Of a stretch of 64,000 bases of DNA, positions 19,337-27,631 are shown piece after piece; position 1 is the first letter of the stretch, and the number at the start of each line of letters is the position of its first letter. Location: NCBI RefSeq assembly GCF_000455365.1, contig NZ_HG315687.1, positions 1-64,000 on the forward strand. Reading direction: 5' to 3'. Origin of the DNA: Halopiger djelfimassiliensis (GTDB lineage: Archaea; Halobacteriota; Halobacteria; Halobacteriales; Natrialbaceae). A program made the translations under genes and the position numbers. The notes below the pieces were generated by a model that worked only from the letters and a program-made list of their open reading frames with translations, had not been told where the DNA came from and did not search any database.

Positions 19337-19447
19337 CACGTTCGGTACTCGGCCTTCAGTCCCCGTCAAATAACCCAGTAGTTCCTACGAACTGGAAAAA
19401 AGCAGGAACACGTTCGCGTCGGGGATTACAAGGTCGGGACCTGAAGG
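19337..19447 (-). promoter_or_regulatory. norB promoter with a GAAC/GTTC palindrome
   Basis: Read on the minus strand, a TATA-like ttattt (19368-19373) lies about 32-37 nt before the norB ATG. Upstream are a palindromic ggaacacgttcg (19405-19416) and tacgaactgg (19386-19395). That last 10-mer recurs exactly before the globin gene (19851-19860). The palindrome core is GAAC-N2-GTTC. It resembles the CGAA-N4-TTCG element that I recall for haloarchaeal denitrification promoters (NarO), with one mismatch; that recollection is not checked. Confidence 0.5.
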
Positions 19448-19813
19448 TTAGTTCGGAGCCGTCACGATCGCATCGCGGTACCGCTCGATCTCCTCGAGAA
19501 CGGTTTGCCGATCGCTCTCGTCGACGTCGAACGATGCCAGCGCCTCGTCGAGGTGGGTCGCGATCGCCTCGAAGTCGTCCGGGCCGATCCCGAGGTCGGC
19601 GTGGGCCGCTTCCATGTCCTCGCCCGAGTACTCGACGGGGCCGCCGGTGACGGAACTGATAAACTGAGCCTGATGGGCGCGTTGTTTCTGCATATCCACG
19701 TCGTCGAAGTAGTGTGCGACCTGTTCGTCGGCCATGATACGATCGTAGAACTCGTCGACGACGTCGGCGATTACGTCCTCGCCGCCGAGTCGGTCGTAGA
19801 GGGTTTCGCTCAT
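19448..19813 (-). CDS. Truncated haemoglobin (group I-like)
   Basis: This 121-residue globin has the truncated-haemoglobin N-terminus TLYDRLGGEDVIADVVDEFYDRI, the E-helix region YFDDVDMQKQRAHQAQFI, and the proximal histidine in AAHADLGI. Such proteins bind O2 and NO, and many dioxygenate NO to nitrate. Its position beside qNOR and a shared promoter motif argue for a role in NO handling. A TATA element (tttatgta on the minus strand, 19837-19844) predicts a leaderless transcript at the ATG. Confidence 0.88.
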   Translation of the reverse strand: MSETLYDRLGGEDVIADVVDEFYDRIMADEQVAHYFDDVDMQKQRAHQAQFISSVTGGPVEYSGEDMEAAHADLGIGPDDFEAIATHLDEALASFDVDESDRQTVLEEIERYRDAIVTAPN

Positions 19814-19836
19814 CGAACGTGTGTACTAAACTGAGA

Positions 19837-19864
19837 TACATAAAGGACGGTACGAACTGGTTCG
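19837..19864 (-). promoter_or_regulatory. Globin promoter and perfect CGAACTGGTTCG palindrome
   Basis: The palindrome at 19853-19864 is a perfect 12-mer (CGAA-N4-TTCG) about 9 bp upstream of the globin TATA box (19837-19844), a position where archaeal activators commonly bind. It shares the core TACGAACTGG with the norB promoter region. I infer a common regulator. Confidence 0.55.
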
Positions 19865-19978
19865 GCCGAAATCCCCCGATAGAAATACGTCTCGGGAGCG
19901 GACGGTGTGCACTCGAGCGGGCGTCCGTCTCGTCGGGCAAGCGTGCGCTTTTCATACCCCAGGCACCGACTGGCGCGT

Positions 19979-21109
19979 ATGAGAACACGTGGGACGTTGC
20001 GACTCGCGACGCGGGGCTCCGCGCTCGCTCGACGACAGGCCTCGCTGGTCAAGGAGGCCCTCGAGGAGCGCCGGTACGAGGTCGAACTCGTCACGGTGGA
20101 GACGACGGGGGACCAGATCAGGGACGAACTGATCCATCGGCTCGGGAAAACGGGCGCGTTCGTCCGCGAACTGGACGAACGGGTTCTCGACGGGGACGTC
20201 GACGGAGCGATCCACTCGATGAAAGACATGCCGACCGAACAGCCGGGAGAGCTTGTGACCGCGGCGGTCCCGGAGCGGGGTGCGCCCGGCGACGTCCTCG
20301 TCACGCCCGACGGAGCGACCCTCGCGGAGTTGCCCGAGGGGGCGACCGTCGGGACCTCGAGCCTCCGTCGGCGCGCGCAACTCCTGTCCGAGCGGCCCGA
20401 CCTCGAGGTCGAGCCGCTGCGTGGAAACGTGGACACGCGCCTCGAGAAGTTGCTCGCGCCCGCGCTCCAGGCGGAACACCAGGAACGATCTGAGGCGGAC
20501 AAGGAGCGAAAGGCAAACACCGGCGACGAGGAGTTCGAACCCGAGTACGACCGCACCGTCGACGAGTGGTTCGACGACCTCTCGGAACTCGAACGCCAGG
20601 CACTCGGTCGCGAGATCGAGACCGAGTACGACGCCATCGTCCTCGCTCAGGCAGGCCTGGAACGGAGCGGTCTCGCGTACTCCGTCGACTATCAGGAACT
20701 GCCGACGGAGACGTTCGTCCCCGCGCCGGGACAGGGGGCGCTCGCGGTGACCGCGACGGACGGGGAGACGGCCCGCGAGATACAGTCCGCCATCGATCAC
20801 CCGCGAAGCCGCGTCGAGACGACCGTCGAGCGCACCGTGCTCGCCGAACTGGGCGGCGGCTGTATCGCGCCGCTCGGGATCTACGCGATCGTTCAGGGGG
20901 AGTACGTGTACACGACCGTGAGCGTCTTCGACCGCGACGGCGAGGAGTCGGTCACCGGCAGCCGGGACCTGCCGATCGAGGGCCACGCCGACGCGGCCCG
21001 CGAGTTCGCCGCCGATCTGGCGGGCCGTGGCGCGGCGGCCCTGATCGAGGACGCCCGGACCGACGAAGAGGGCGACGTCTCCGCCGAAGATAAGCCCGCG
21101 GGGAAATAG
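19979..21109 (+). CDS. hemC: Hydroxymethylbilane synthase (porphobilinogen deaminase)
   Basis: HemC polymerises four porphobilinogens to hydroxymethylbilane. The 376-residue protein has LRLATRGSALARRQ near the start, GAIHSMKDMPTEQP near residue 77, GTSSLRRRAQL near 122 and the dipyrromethane-cofactor cysteine in LGGGCIAPLGI near 295. Residues about 160-205 are an acidic, charged insertion (around KERKANTGDEEFEPEYDR) absent from bacterial forms and typical of haloarchaea. A TATA-like ttttcata (19949-19956) predicts a leaderless start at 19979. The uroporphyrinogen-III methyltransferase gene follows after 14 bp and hemD directly after that. Confidence 0.95.
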   Translation: MRTRGTLRLATRGSALARRQASLVKEALEERRYEVELVTVETTGDQIRDELIHRLGKTGAFVRELDERVLDGDVDGAIHSMKDMPTEQPGELVTAAVPERGAPGDVLVTPDGATLAELPEGATVGTSSLRRRAQLLSERPDLEVEPLRGNVDTRLEKLLAPALQAEHQERSEADKERKANTGDEEFEPEYDRTVDEWFDDLSELERQALGREIETEYDAIVLAQAGLERSGLAYSVDYQELPTETFVPAPGQGALAVTATDGETAREIQSAIDHPRSRVETTVERTVLAELGGGCIAPLGIYAIVQGEYVYTTVSVFDRDGEESVTGSRDLPIEGHADAAREFAADLAGRGAAALIEDARTDEEGDVSAEDKPAGK

Positions 21110-21123
21110 CTAGCCGTATTGAA

Positions 21124-21930
21124 ATGGCAGGACGCGACATCGAACCCGAGTCCGGAACCGTCTATCTCGTCGGCAGCGGCCCCGGCGATCCGGAGCTGCT
21201 GACCGTCAAGGCGAAACGACTGCTCGAGCGCGCGGACGTCGTGCTCCACGACAAGCTGCCGGGACCGGAGATCATTGAACTGCTCCCCGCGGACCGGCGG
21301 GAGGACGTCGGCAAGCGCGCCGGCGGCGAGCGAACGCCTCAGTCGGCGATCAACGAGCGACTGGTCGAACTCGCCAGCGAGGGGAAATCGGTCGTCCGGC
21401 TCAAGGGCGGCGATTCGTTCGTTTTCGGCCGCGGCGGCGAAGAAGCCCAGTACCTCGCCGCCCACGAAATCCCCTTCGAAGTAGTGCCCGCAGTCACCTC
21501 GGCGATCGCCGCGCCCGCCGTCGCCGGAATCCCCGTTACCCACCGCGATCACGCCTCCTCGGTGTCGTTCGTCACGGGTCACGAGGACCCGACCAAAGAC
21601 GAGTCCGCGGTCGACTGGGCGGCCCTGGCCGCCACCGGCGGCACTATCGTCGTGTTGATGGGCGTCGGTCGGCTCCCCGACTACACGGCGGCCCTGCGCG
21701 AGGCGGGGATGGACCCCGAAACGCCGGTCGCGCTCGTCGAACGCGGCACCTGGCCCGGCCAGCAGGTCGCGACGGGAACCCTCGAGACGATCGTCGACGT
21801 CCGCGACGAGGAAGGCATCGAACCGCCCGCGGTGACGGTGATCGGCGACGTCGCCGGCACCCGCGAGTCGGTCGTCGACTTCCTGCGAAACGATTCCACG
21901 GGGGCCGTGGACGCCCCGGAGGACCGGTGA
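21124..21930 (+). CDS. cobA: Uroporphyrinogen-III C-methyltransferase
   Basis: This 268-residue SAM-dependent enzyme methylates uroporphyrinogen III at C2 and C7 to precorrin-2, the branch point to siroheme and cobamides. Motifs are VYLVGSGPGDPELLTVKA near residue 15, RLKGGDSFVFGRGGEE near 95, and the TP-methylase VVPAVTSAIAAPA region near 122. It is a stand-alone SUMT without the CysG oxidase/chelatase part. It lies between hemC and hemD, and its stop shares one base with the hemD start (TGATG), implying coupled translation. Confidence 0.93.
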   Translation: MAGRDIEPESGTVYLVGSGPGDPELLTVKAKRLLERADVVLHDKLPGPEIIELLPADRREDVGKRAGGERTPQSAINERLVELASEGKSVVRLKGGDSFVFGRGGEEAQYLAAHEIPFEVVPAVTSAIAAPAVAGIPVTHRDHASSVSFVTGHEDPTKDESAVDWAALAATGGTIVVLMGVGRLPDYTAALREAGMDPETPVALVERGTWPGQQVATGTLETIVDVRDEEGIEPPAVTVIGDVAGTRESVVDFLRNDSTGAVDAPEDR

Positions 21931-22676
21931 TGAGCGACTCGCCGACCGTCGCCGTCTTCCGTCCCGACGACGACCGCATCGAGGCCGCCGTCTCGCTGCT
22001 CGAGTCGCTCGATGCCGACCCCGTTCCGGACCCGATGCTCGCGATCGATGCGACGGGCGCGACCCCACGGACCGACGCCGAGTACGTCGTCTTTACGAGC
22101 AAGACCGGCGCGGAACTGGTCTCGCGGGTGGGCTGGGAGGCCAGCGACGAAACCGTCTGTGCGATCGGCCCCGCGACGGCCGAGGCGCTGCGCGAGGAGG
22201 GGTACGCGGTCGATCTCGTTCCCGAGGAGTACACGTCCAGCGGTCTCGCCGCCGCACTCGAGGGTCGCGTGGCCGGGAGTCGCGTCGAGGTGGCCCGCAG
22301 CGACCACGGCAGCGACGTGTTGCTCGAGGGGCTGGTAGACGCGGGCGCGTACGTCCACGAGACGACCCTGTATCGGCTGGTTCGGCCGGAAGACAGCGGG
22401 GAATCGACCGCGCTGGCCGCCGCCGGCGAACTCGACGCCGCCTGCTTTACCTCGTCGCTGACCGTCGAGCACTTCCTCGACGCCGCCGAGGCCGGCGGCG
22501 TTCTCGAGGCGGCCCGCACCGGCCTCGCGGACGCCGTCGTCGGCGTCATCGGGGAGCCGACGCGCGAGACGGCTCTCGAGCACGGGATCGACGTCGATCT
22601 GGTCGCCAGCGAGGCGACGTTCGAACGGCTCGCAAGCGAGACCGTCGCGGAAGCGACGGCGACGGACCGAGCCTGA
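21930..22676 (+). CDS. hemD: Uroporphyrinogen-III synthase
   Basis: HemD cyclises and inverts hydroxymethylbilane to uroporphyrinogen III. The 248-residue protein has the weakly conserved two-lobed HemD layout: EYVVFTSKTGAELV near residue 50, CAIGPATAEALREEG near 75, and DAACFTSSLTVEHFL near 170. The family is poorly conserved, and the assignment rests partly on being third in a hemC-cobA-hemD operon. I use the ATG at 21930; a GTG sits one codon upstream. Confidence 0.88.
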   Translation: MSDSPTVAVFRPDDDRIEAAVSLLESLDADPVPDPMLAIDATGATPRTDAEYVVFTSKTGAELVSRVGWEASDETVCAIGPATAEALREEGYAVDLVPEEYTSSGLAAALEGRVAGSRVEVARSDHGSDVLLEGLVDAGAYVHETTLYRLVRPEDSGESTALAAAGELDAACFTSSLTVEHFLDAAEAGGVLEAARTGLADAVVGVIGEPTRETALEHGIDVDLVASEATFERLASETVAEATATDRA

Positions 22677-22719
22677 CATCCCCGCAAGTATTTTGATCGG
22701 CCGTTCGAACCGTCGATCG

Positions 22720-22791
22720 ATGACCGAAACGGGCCGGAACCACACGCGGACGAACCGAAGCGTCGACGGCGGTCGGCGAGGGAACCGATGA
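22720..22791 (+). CDS. 23-residue upstream ORF overlapping the CapA gene
   Basis: A small ORF starting MTETGRNH ends in an ATGA overlap with the next gene. An attttgatc TATA-like element (22690-22698) lies about 26 nt before its ATG, so it would be the leaderless first ORF of the mRNA. It is Arg/Asn/Thr-rich without a recognisable domain. Its likely meaning is positional (translational coupling), if it is translated at all. It may be a coincidence. Confidence 0.3.
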   Translation: MTETGRNHTRTNRSVDGGRRGNR

Positions 22792-23918
22792 ACGGGAGTC
22801 GCCGGCGGTTTCTGGCGGCCGCGACCGCGACCGTCCTCGGCGGCTGCGCCGAACCGGGCACCGACGCGACCGGAACGGGGGGTCGAAACGTCGGAGACCG
22901 GGCTGTGGCTGACGTCCACCACGACCGCGAGGGAACGACGATCGGATTCGCTGGGGACGCCATGCTCGGGCGCAACCTCGACGAGCGCTACGGGCAAGAC
23001 GACGCCTCGCCGGCCGCCGTCTGGAGCGACCTCCGGCCGCGGCTCGCGTCCCTCGATGCGGTCTGTTGTAACCTCGAGTGCTGTCTCTCGACGCGCGGGG
23101 AGCGGTTTCCGGACCGGGCGTACTACTTCCGCGCCGATCCGGAGTGGGCCGTTCCGGCCCTCGAAGCCGGTAACGTCCGGTTCGTCTCGCTGGCGAACAA
23201 CCACATGCTCGATTACGGGCCGACCGCACTCGTCGACACCGTCGAAGCGCTGGACGAAGGCGGGATCAACCATGCAGGGGCCGGCAAGGGGCCGGCGGAT
23301 GCCCACGCCCCGGCCACGTTTACCGTCGACGGCGTCGACGTCGCCGTCGTCTCCTTCGCGGATCACTTCGAGGAGTACGGCGTAACTGACGACCGACCGG
23401 GAACGGCGTACATCGAGTGCGACCGCGAAAACGACGAGACGCGTCGCATCGTCGAGGACGCGCTCGAGCGGGCCCGCGAACACGAACCCGACCTGCTCGT
23501 CGCGTCGTTGCACTGGGGATCGAACTGGGTCGAAGAGCCCGGCGCGGAGTACGTCGCGTTCGGCCACTGGCTCGTCGACCAGGGTGTCGACCTCGTCCAC
23601 GGCCACAGCGCCCATATCCCACAGGGGGTCGAACGGTACGGGGACGGCCTTATCCTGCACGATACCGGCGACATCGTCGACGACTACGCCGTCAAACCCG
23701 AACTCAGAAACGACCGGACCTTCCTCTTCGAGGTCGGCGTCGACGACGACGGCACGCTCGAGGACCTCCGGCTCGTGCCGGCCCGCATCGACGACTACGC
23801 GGTCCATCAGGCGGACGAAACCGACGCCGAGTGGCTACACGAGACGATGGTCGACCGCTCGGAGCCGTTCGGGACGACCTACGAGCGGGACGGAACCCAC
23901 CTCCACCTCTCGCTGTAA
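22788..23918 (+). CDS. CapA-family (PGA_cap) exported lipoprotein
   Basis: This 376-residue protein starts with a twin-arginine signal (SRRRFLAAATATVLGGC) with a lipobox-like GGC, then a CapA fold: GFAGDAMLGRNL near residue 45, VCCNLECCLSTRGERF near 90, VSLANNHMLDYG near 133, LHWGSNW near 240 and HGHSAHIPQGVE near 270. This metallophosphatase-like family includes the poly-gamma-glutamate capsule protein CapA/PgsA. Other capsule genes (capB, capC) are absent nearby, so a polyglutamate role is not supported here. Confidence 0.85.
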   Translation: MNGSRRRFLAAATATVLGGCAEPGTDATGTGGRNVGDRAVADVHHDREGTTIGFAGDAMLGRNLDERYGQDDASPAAVWSDLRPRLASLDAVCCNLECCLSTRGERFPDRAYYFRADPEWAVPALEAGNVRFVSLANNHMLDYGPTALVDTVEALDEGGINHAGAGKGPADAHAPATFTVDGVDVAVVSFADHFEEYGVTDDRPGTAYIECDRENDETRRIVEDALERAREHEPDLLVASLHWGSNWVEEPGAEYVAFGHWLVDQGVDLVHGHSAHIPQGVERYGDGLILHDTGDIVDDYAVKPELRNDRTFLFEVGVDDDGTLEDLRLVPARIDDYAVHQADETDAEWLHETMVDRSEPFGTTYERDGTHLHLSL

Positions 23919-23982
23919 CGCGAACGGGGTTCGACGGTCGAGTCCGCGGGTTTATGACGAACGCCGCACCAAGGGTTCGCCA

Positions 23983-25482
23983 ATGGCAGGGCCGATTCCC
24001 GATCTCGAGGAGCGTGCGACCCGCTGTGCCCGACGGCTGTGTGCGGCCGACCGCGTGCTGTTGGCCTCCCACATCGACGCCGACGGCCTAACCAGCGCCG
24101 CGATCGCCGCGAAAGCCCTCGAGCGGGCGGGGATTCCCTTCGAGACGGTCTTCGAGAAGCAACTCGACGCGGACGCGATCGCCGCGATCGCGGCGACCGA
24201 CTACGACACGGTCTACTTTACGGACTTCGGGAGCGGCCAACTCGATATCATCGGCGACCACGAGGACGCGGGCGATTTCACGCCGGTCATCGCCGACCAC
24301 CACCAGCCCGCAACGATCGACGGGGACGGCGAACCGTCACGCGCGGACACCGAGTACCACCTCAACCCGCTGTTGTTCGGGATCGACGGGGCCGCAGAGC
24401 TCTCTGGGGCCGGCGCGAGCTACGTCCTCGCACGAGCGCTCGCGGACGTTGCCGACGGATCGGACGCGGCGGTTGCGGCCGACGGAAGCGGAGTGGACAC
24501 CGCCCCTGCGCGGTCGGACAACCGCGATCTCGCCGCGCTCGCCGTCGTCGGTGCCGTCGGCGACATGCAGGCCTCCGGCGGCGAACTCCACGGCGCGAAC
24601 GCGAAGATCGTCGACGAAGGCGTCGACGCCGGCGTGCTCGAGACCGGCAAGGACCTCGCCCTCTATGGCAAACAGACCCGGCCGCTCCCGAAACTGCTCG
24701 AGTACGCGACCGACGTCCACATCCCCGGCATTTCGAACGACGAACGGGGGGCGCTGCGCTTTCTCGACGGACTCGACCTCGAGTTGAAACGGGACGGGGA
24801 GTGGCGGCGCTGGTCGGGACTGACAAACGAGGAGAAGCGAACCGTCGCCAGCGCGCTCGTCAAACGCGCCGTCTCGAGCGGCGTCCCGCCGAAGAAGATC
24901 GACCAACTCGTCGGCACCGCCTACGTCCTCAGCGAGGAGCCGGTCGGGACCGAACTCCGGGACGCAAGCGAGTTCTCGACGCTGCTCAACGCGACCGCCA
25001 GATACGAGCGGGCCGACGTCGGGCTCGGCGTCTGTCTCGGGGATCGCGGGGCGGCCCTCGAGCGCGCCCGGACGCTCCTGTGCGATCACCGCCGCAATCT
25101 CTCGGAGGGGATCGACCTCGTGACTCGCGAGGGGGTCACGGAAGAAACGAACGTCCAGTGGTTCCACGCGGGCGATCGCATCCGCGAGACGATCGTCGGC
25201 ATCGTCGCGGGGATGGCGATGGGAAACGAGGGGATCAGCCGTTCGAAACCGATCGTCGCGTTTGCGGAGAAATCCGAGTCCGAACTCAAGGTATCGGCAC
25301 GGGGAACCCACGGACTCGTTCGACGTGGGCTTGACCTCTCGGCCGTGATGAGCGAAGCCTCGCGAGCAGTCGAAGGCGACGGCGGCGGTCACGACGTCGC
25401 AGCAGGGGCGACGGTTCCGAAAGGGAAGGAAACGGAGTTCATCGAACGGGTCGACGAGATCGTGGGCGAACAACTCTCCTGA
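23983..25482 (+). CDS. DHH-family phosphoesterase (RecJ-like)
   Basis: This 499-residue protein has the RecJ/DHH motifs in order: ASHIDADGLTSAAI near residue 30, YFTDFGSGQ near 80, VIADHHQPAT near 103, and the C-terminal DHHA1 motif GGGHDVAAGA near 467. Archaeal members include GAN, the GINS-associated nuclease, and other single-strand exonucleases acting in replication and repair. This one may be any of the several haloarchaeal RecJ paralogues. I start at the ATG giving MAGPIPDLEERA; the open frame upstream overlaps CapA. Confidence 0.88.
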   Translation: MAGPIPDLEERATRCARRLCAADRVLLASHIDADGLTSAAIAAKALERAGIPFETVFEKQLDADAIAAIAATDYDTVYFTDFGSGQLDIIGDHEDAGDFTPVIADHHQPATIDGDGEPSRADTEYHLNPLLFGIDGAAELSGAGASYVLARALADVADGSDAAVAADGSGVDTAPARSDNRDLAALAVVGAVGDMQASGGELHGANAKIVDEGVDAGVLETGKDLALYGKQTRPLPKLLEYATDVHIPGISNDERGALRFLDGLDLELKRDGEWRRWSGLTNEEKRTVASALVKRAVSSGVPPKKIDQLVGTAYVLSEEPVGTELRDASEFSTLLNATARYERADVGLGVCLGDRGAALERARTLLCDHRRNLSEGIDLVTREGVTEETNVQWFHAGDRIRETIVGIVAGMAMGNEGISRSKPIVAFAEKSESELKVSARGTHGLVRRGLDLSAVMSEASRAVEGDGGGHDVAAGATVPKGKETEFIERVDEIVGEQLS

Positions 25483-25497
25483 CGCGCGGCGGCCGGT

Positions 25498-26250
25498 TCA
25501 GGACCGATCCATCGACGCCGGCACGGTCGGCACAAGCGGCGCGTTCGACGTGAGTAGATACGTCGACTTGCGGACCGCACCCTTGGCGTACTGGACCGTA
25601 CTCTTGTGGATCGGGGTCCGTTTGCCCCGGATCTGCGTTCGGCCCTCGAGGATGGCCTCGACGAGTTCGTCGCCGTCGATGTCGGCCTTGGTCGGGTTCT
25701 CGGCGTCCGGCGTCACGAGGATCTCGGTGTAGGCCTTGCCGACGTTGGGCAGGTAGTGGGCGTCGCTCGCGCCGATCTCCGGATAGCCACGTCTGCGGGC
25801 GAACGTCCGGGCCCGCCGGTTTCGATAGCCGGTAAAGAGCATCGAGTTGTAGGTCTCGATCGCGTCGGCGTCCTCGATATGGCGTTTCCGGACGCCGTGG
25901 CGGCTGCGCTGGAAGGGATGTGGAACGATCGCGATACCGCCGAGTTTCCGGACGGCCGCGACGGTTTCCATGAACGGCTGGCCGGGATCGGGTCGTTCCT
26001 CGACGCCGATCGCAAGCAAGTGGCCGTGTCGCGTCGAGACTTCGACGCCGGGGATGCCGACGAGGCCGTAGTCCGGGGCGAGGTCGGCGGCCCGGATCGA
26101 TTCGCCGATCTCGTCGTGGTCGGTGATGACGACGCCGTCGAGGCCGATGTCGGCTGCATGTTCCAGAATGAGTTCGATCGGCTCGTGCCCGTCGTAGGAG
26201 TCGTCGGAGTGAACGTGAAAATCGATTGCAAACGGAATGTGAGTCGTCAT
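25498..26250 (-). CDS. PHP-domain phosphoesterase
   Basis: This 250-residue PHP protein has the metal-site segments DFHVHSDDSYDG near residue 10, VVITDHDEIGE near 39, GIPGVEVSTRHGH near 70, IVPHPFQRSRHG near 108 and IGASDAHYLPNVG near 160. The clustering of His and Asp is typical of active members. It is of the shorter PHP-only type, like polymerase-linked and histidinol-phosphatase-like enzymes. It is convergent with the DHH nuclease gene, 15 bp apart. The N-terminal extension in the longer frame is not protein-like, so I use the ATG at 26250. Confidence 0.85.
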   Translation of the reverse strand: MTTHIPFAIDFHVHSDDSYDGHEPIELILEHAADIGLDGVVITDHDEIGESIRAADLAPDYGLVGIPGVEVSTRHGHLLAIGVEERPDPGQPFMETVAAVRKLGGIAIVPHPFQRSRHGVRKRHIEDADAIETYNSMLFTGYRNRRARTFARRRGYPEIGASDAHYLPNVGKAYTEILVTPDAENPTKADIDGDELVEAILEGRTQIRGKRTPIHKSTVQYAKGAVRKSTYLLTSNAPLVPTVPASMDRS

Positions 26251-26556
26251 AGGAGTCAGCGGGGTGGGTACCCTCAATAGCTCGTTGGGCCGCATAAACG
26301 CTGTGCTGCGCGCCGAGTCACGCGAACCCACCAATTCAATATAGCATTATAAGATTTATCGATGGAGTAGTCGGCCGTTTCGAAACCGGATTCTCCAGTC
26401 GGTGTTCCGGACCAACGCGCCGCTGGTTGCTCGAGCGGGCGCTAAAACGCGAACACGCAGGAAGACCAGTTACGATTCCGACCGGCCTCACGATGAAAAC
26501 GTGAAAGCCACCATCACTGCGACCGAACGACCGGAATCGTCGCCCGCCAGCGGGTA
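26251..26556. other. Intergenic region, partly AT-rich
   Basis: This stretch holds AT-rich tracts (26325-26365, with tataagattt-like strings) and a TATA-like cataaac (26294-26300) that could serve the minus-strand PHP gene. I see no gene. The two iron-regulator boxes begin just to the right. Confidence 0.4.
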
Positions 26557-26607
26557 TTAGGTTGGCCTAAAATTCGGCAGGTTTATCATGTTTTAGGTCA
26601 CCCTAAA
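26557..26607 (+). promoter_or_regulatory. Two DtxR/Idr-type boxes flanking a TATA element
   Basis: TTAGGTTGGCCTAA (26557-26570) and TTTAGGTCACCCTAAA (26592-26607) are palindromes of the TTAGG-N4-CCTAA type bound by DtxR-family metal repressors, including haloarchaeal Idr proteins. A TATA-like gtttatca (26581-26588) lies between them, so a bound repressor would block TBP/TFB. The centres are 36 bp apart, close to 3.5 helical turns. The next gene downstream is DUF7551. Such boxes usually mark iron-repressed genes. Confidence 0.75.
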
Positions 26608-26709
26608 CAATACGAAGCGACGGACCGCGATCCAGTGTCGGCGGAGTCGAGCGGGCCGGCGTCTGGCTGTAGAACGCGGTCACGTACGGGATCAACGCCC
26701 AGAGAACCA

Positions 26710-27630
26710 ATGGTCGGAACGACGCTCCGAGAGATACGCCACCGCATCGAACAGTTGGCAACCGACGACGGGGACTACTACGTCATCTGTGGCCGGACGG
26801 GGGAGTTTCCCGTTCCGGTCGCCGGCAAACGGTTTCCGACGCGAAAAGCCGCGGCCGACGCCGCTCGAGCGACCGAGCAGTACCGCGCCGCGCTCAGACG
26901 ATACGATCCGCAGGCACCCTTTTACGAGCCGATCGTCTGCCAGCGACACTCCGTGACGGAGGCGGCGGACCTTCGGGACGCCTCGGTCCGGAAACCGGAC
27001 CCCGAACGATCCCACCGTTCACACGGCTCGATCGGGACCTCGTCCGAAGACGACACCGACGCCGACGACGAGAGCCCGTTGATCAGCTTCTGTCACGACG
27101 TCTCGGGGGCCGTTTTCGAGGCCCTTTCGGCTCGGGATCACGCGGCCGCCGAAACGGCGATCATGGACACCTATCTCGCCGCCGCGGAGGCTGTCACCGA
27201 CCGGGATGCGCTCTGTCTGGTGTTGCTCGAGACGATGGCGACGGAGCTCGGCCGGCACCTCACCGCGGACGAGCGGGGCCGCCTTCTGCGGACGGCCGCG
27301 GCGAACCTCTCGCCGGTTACCCGCGGCGACGATCCGGTCGAGGGGAGCCTGTCGCACCTGCGAACGCTCTCGTTAATCGGCGAATACGACGTGACGCGGT
27401 CGACAGCCGACGCCGCCTGGACCGTCTCCCTTCACGGGTACGCCATCGAAAGCGACGGGCGACGGTTCCCGATGCTCCCGATCGGAATCGATATGCTGCG
27501 GCGAACGGCGGGTTCGAGCCAGTCGCTCGGCGTCGCGGACGTCACGGCGCTTGGGGACGGCGATTGGGAACTCGTCGTGACAGACGGCGACTCGGAACCG
27601 GGCAGTCTGGTCTGTACGGGGAGGATATAA
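26710..27630 (+). CDS. DUF7551-like haloarchaeal protein behind iron boxes
   Basis: This 306-residue protein starts with a conserved region (VGTTLREIRHRIEQLATDDG, then YYVICGRTGEFPVPVAGKRF and EQYRAALRRYDPQAPFYEPIVC) that I recall as DUF7551. The middle (residues 145-220) is helical with ISFCHDVSGAVFEALSARDH; the end is beta-rich. No catalytic motif is visible. It is the first gene after the two metal-regulator boxes and is followed one base later by the DUF7260 gene, with gggagg as ribosome-binding site. A GTG at 26635 is an alternative start that would give 25 more residues. Confidence 0.7.
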   Translation: MVGTTLREIRHRIEQLATDDGDYYVICGRTGEFPVPVAGKRFPTRKAAADAARATEQYRAALRRYDPQAPFYEPIVCQRHSVTEAADLRDASVRKPDPERSHRSHGSIGTSSEDDTDADDESPLISFCHDVSGAVFEALSARDHAAAETAIMDTYLAAAEAVTDRDALCLVLLETMATELGRHLTADERGRLLRTAAANLSPVTRGDDPVEGSLSHLRTLSLIGEYDVTRSTADAAWTVSLHGYAIESDGRRFPMLPIGIDMLRRTAGSSQSLGVADVTALGDGDWELVVTDGDSEPGSLVCTGRI

Positions 27631-27631
27631 C

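Noticed and set aside
26280-26334. Upstream extension of the PHP gene at 25498
   Set aside because: The added 28 residues are not PHP-like; the ATG at 26250 gives the correct N-terminus with HVHSDDS.
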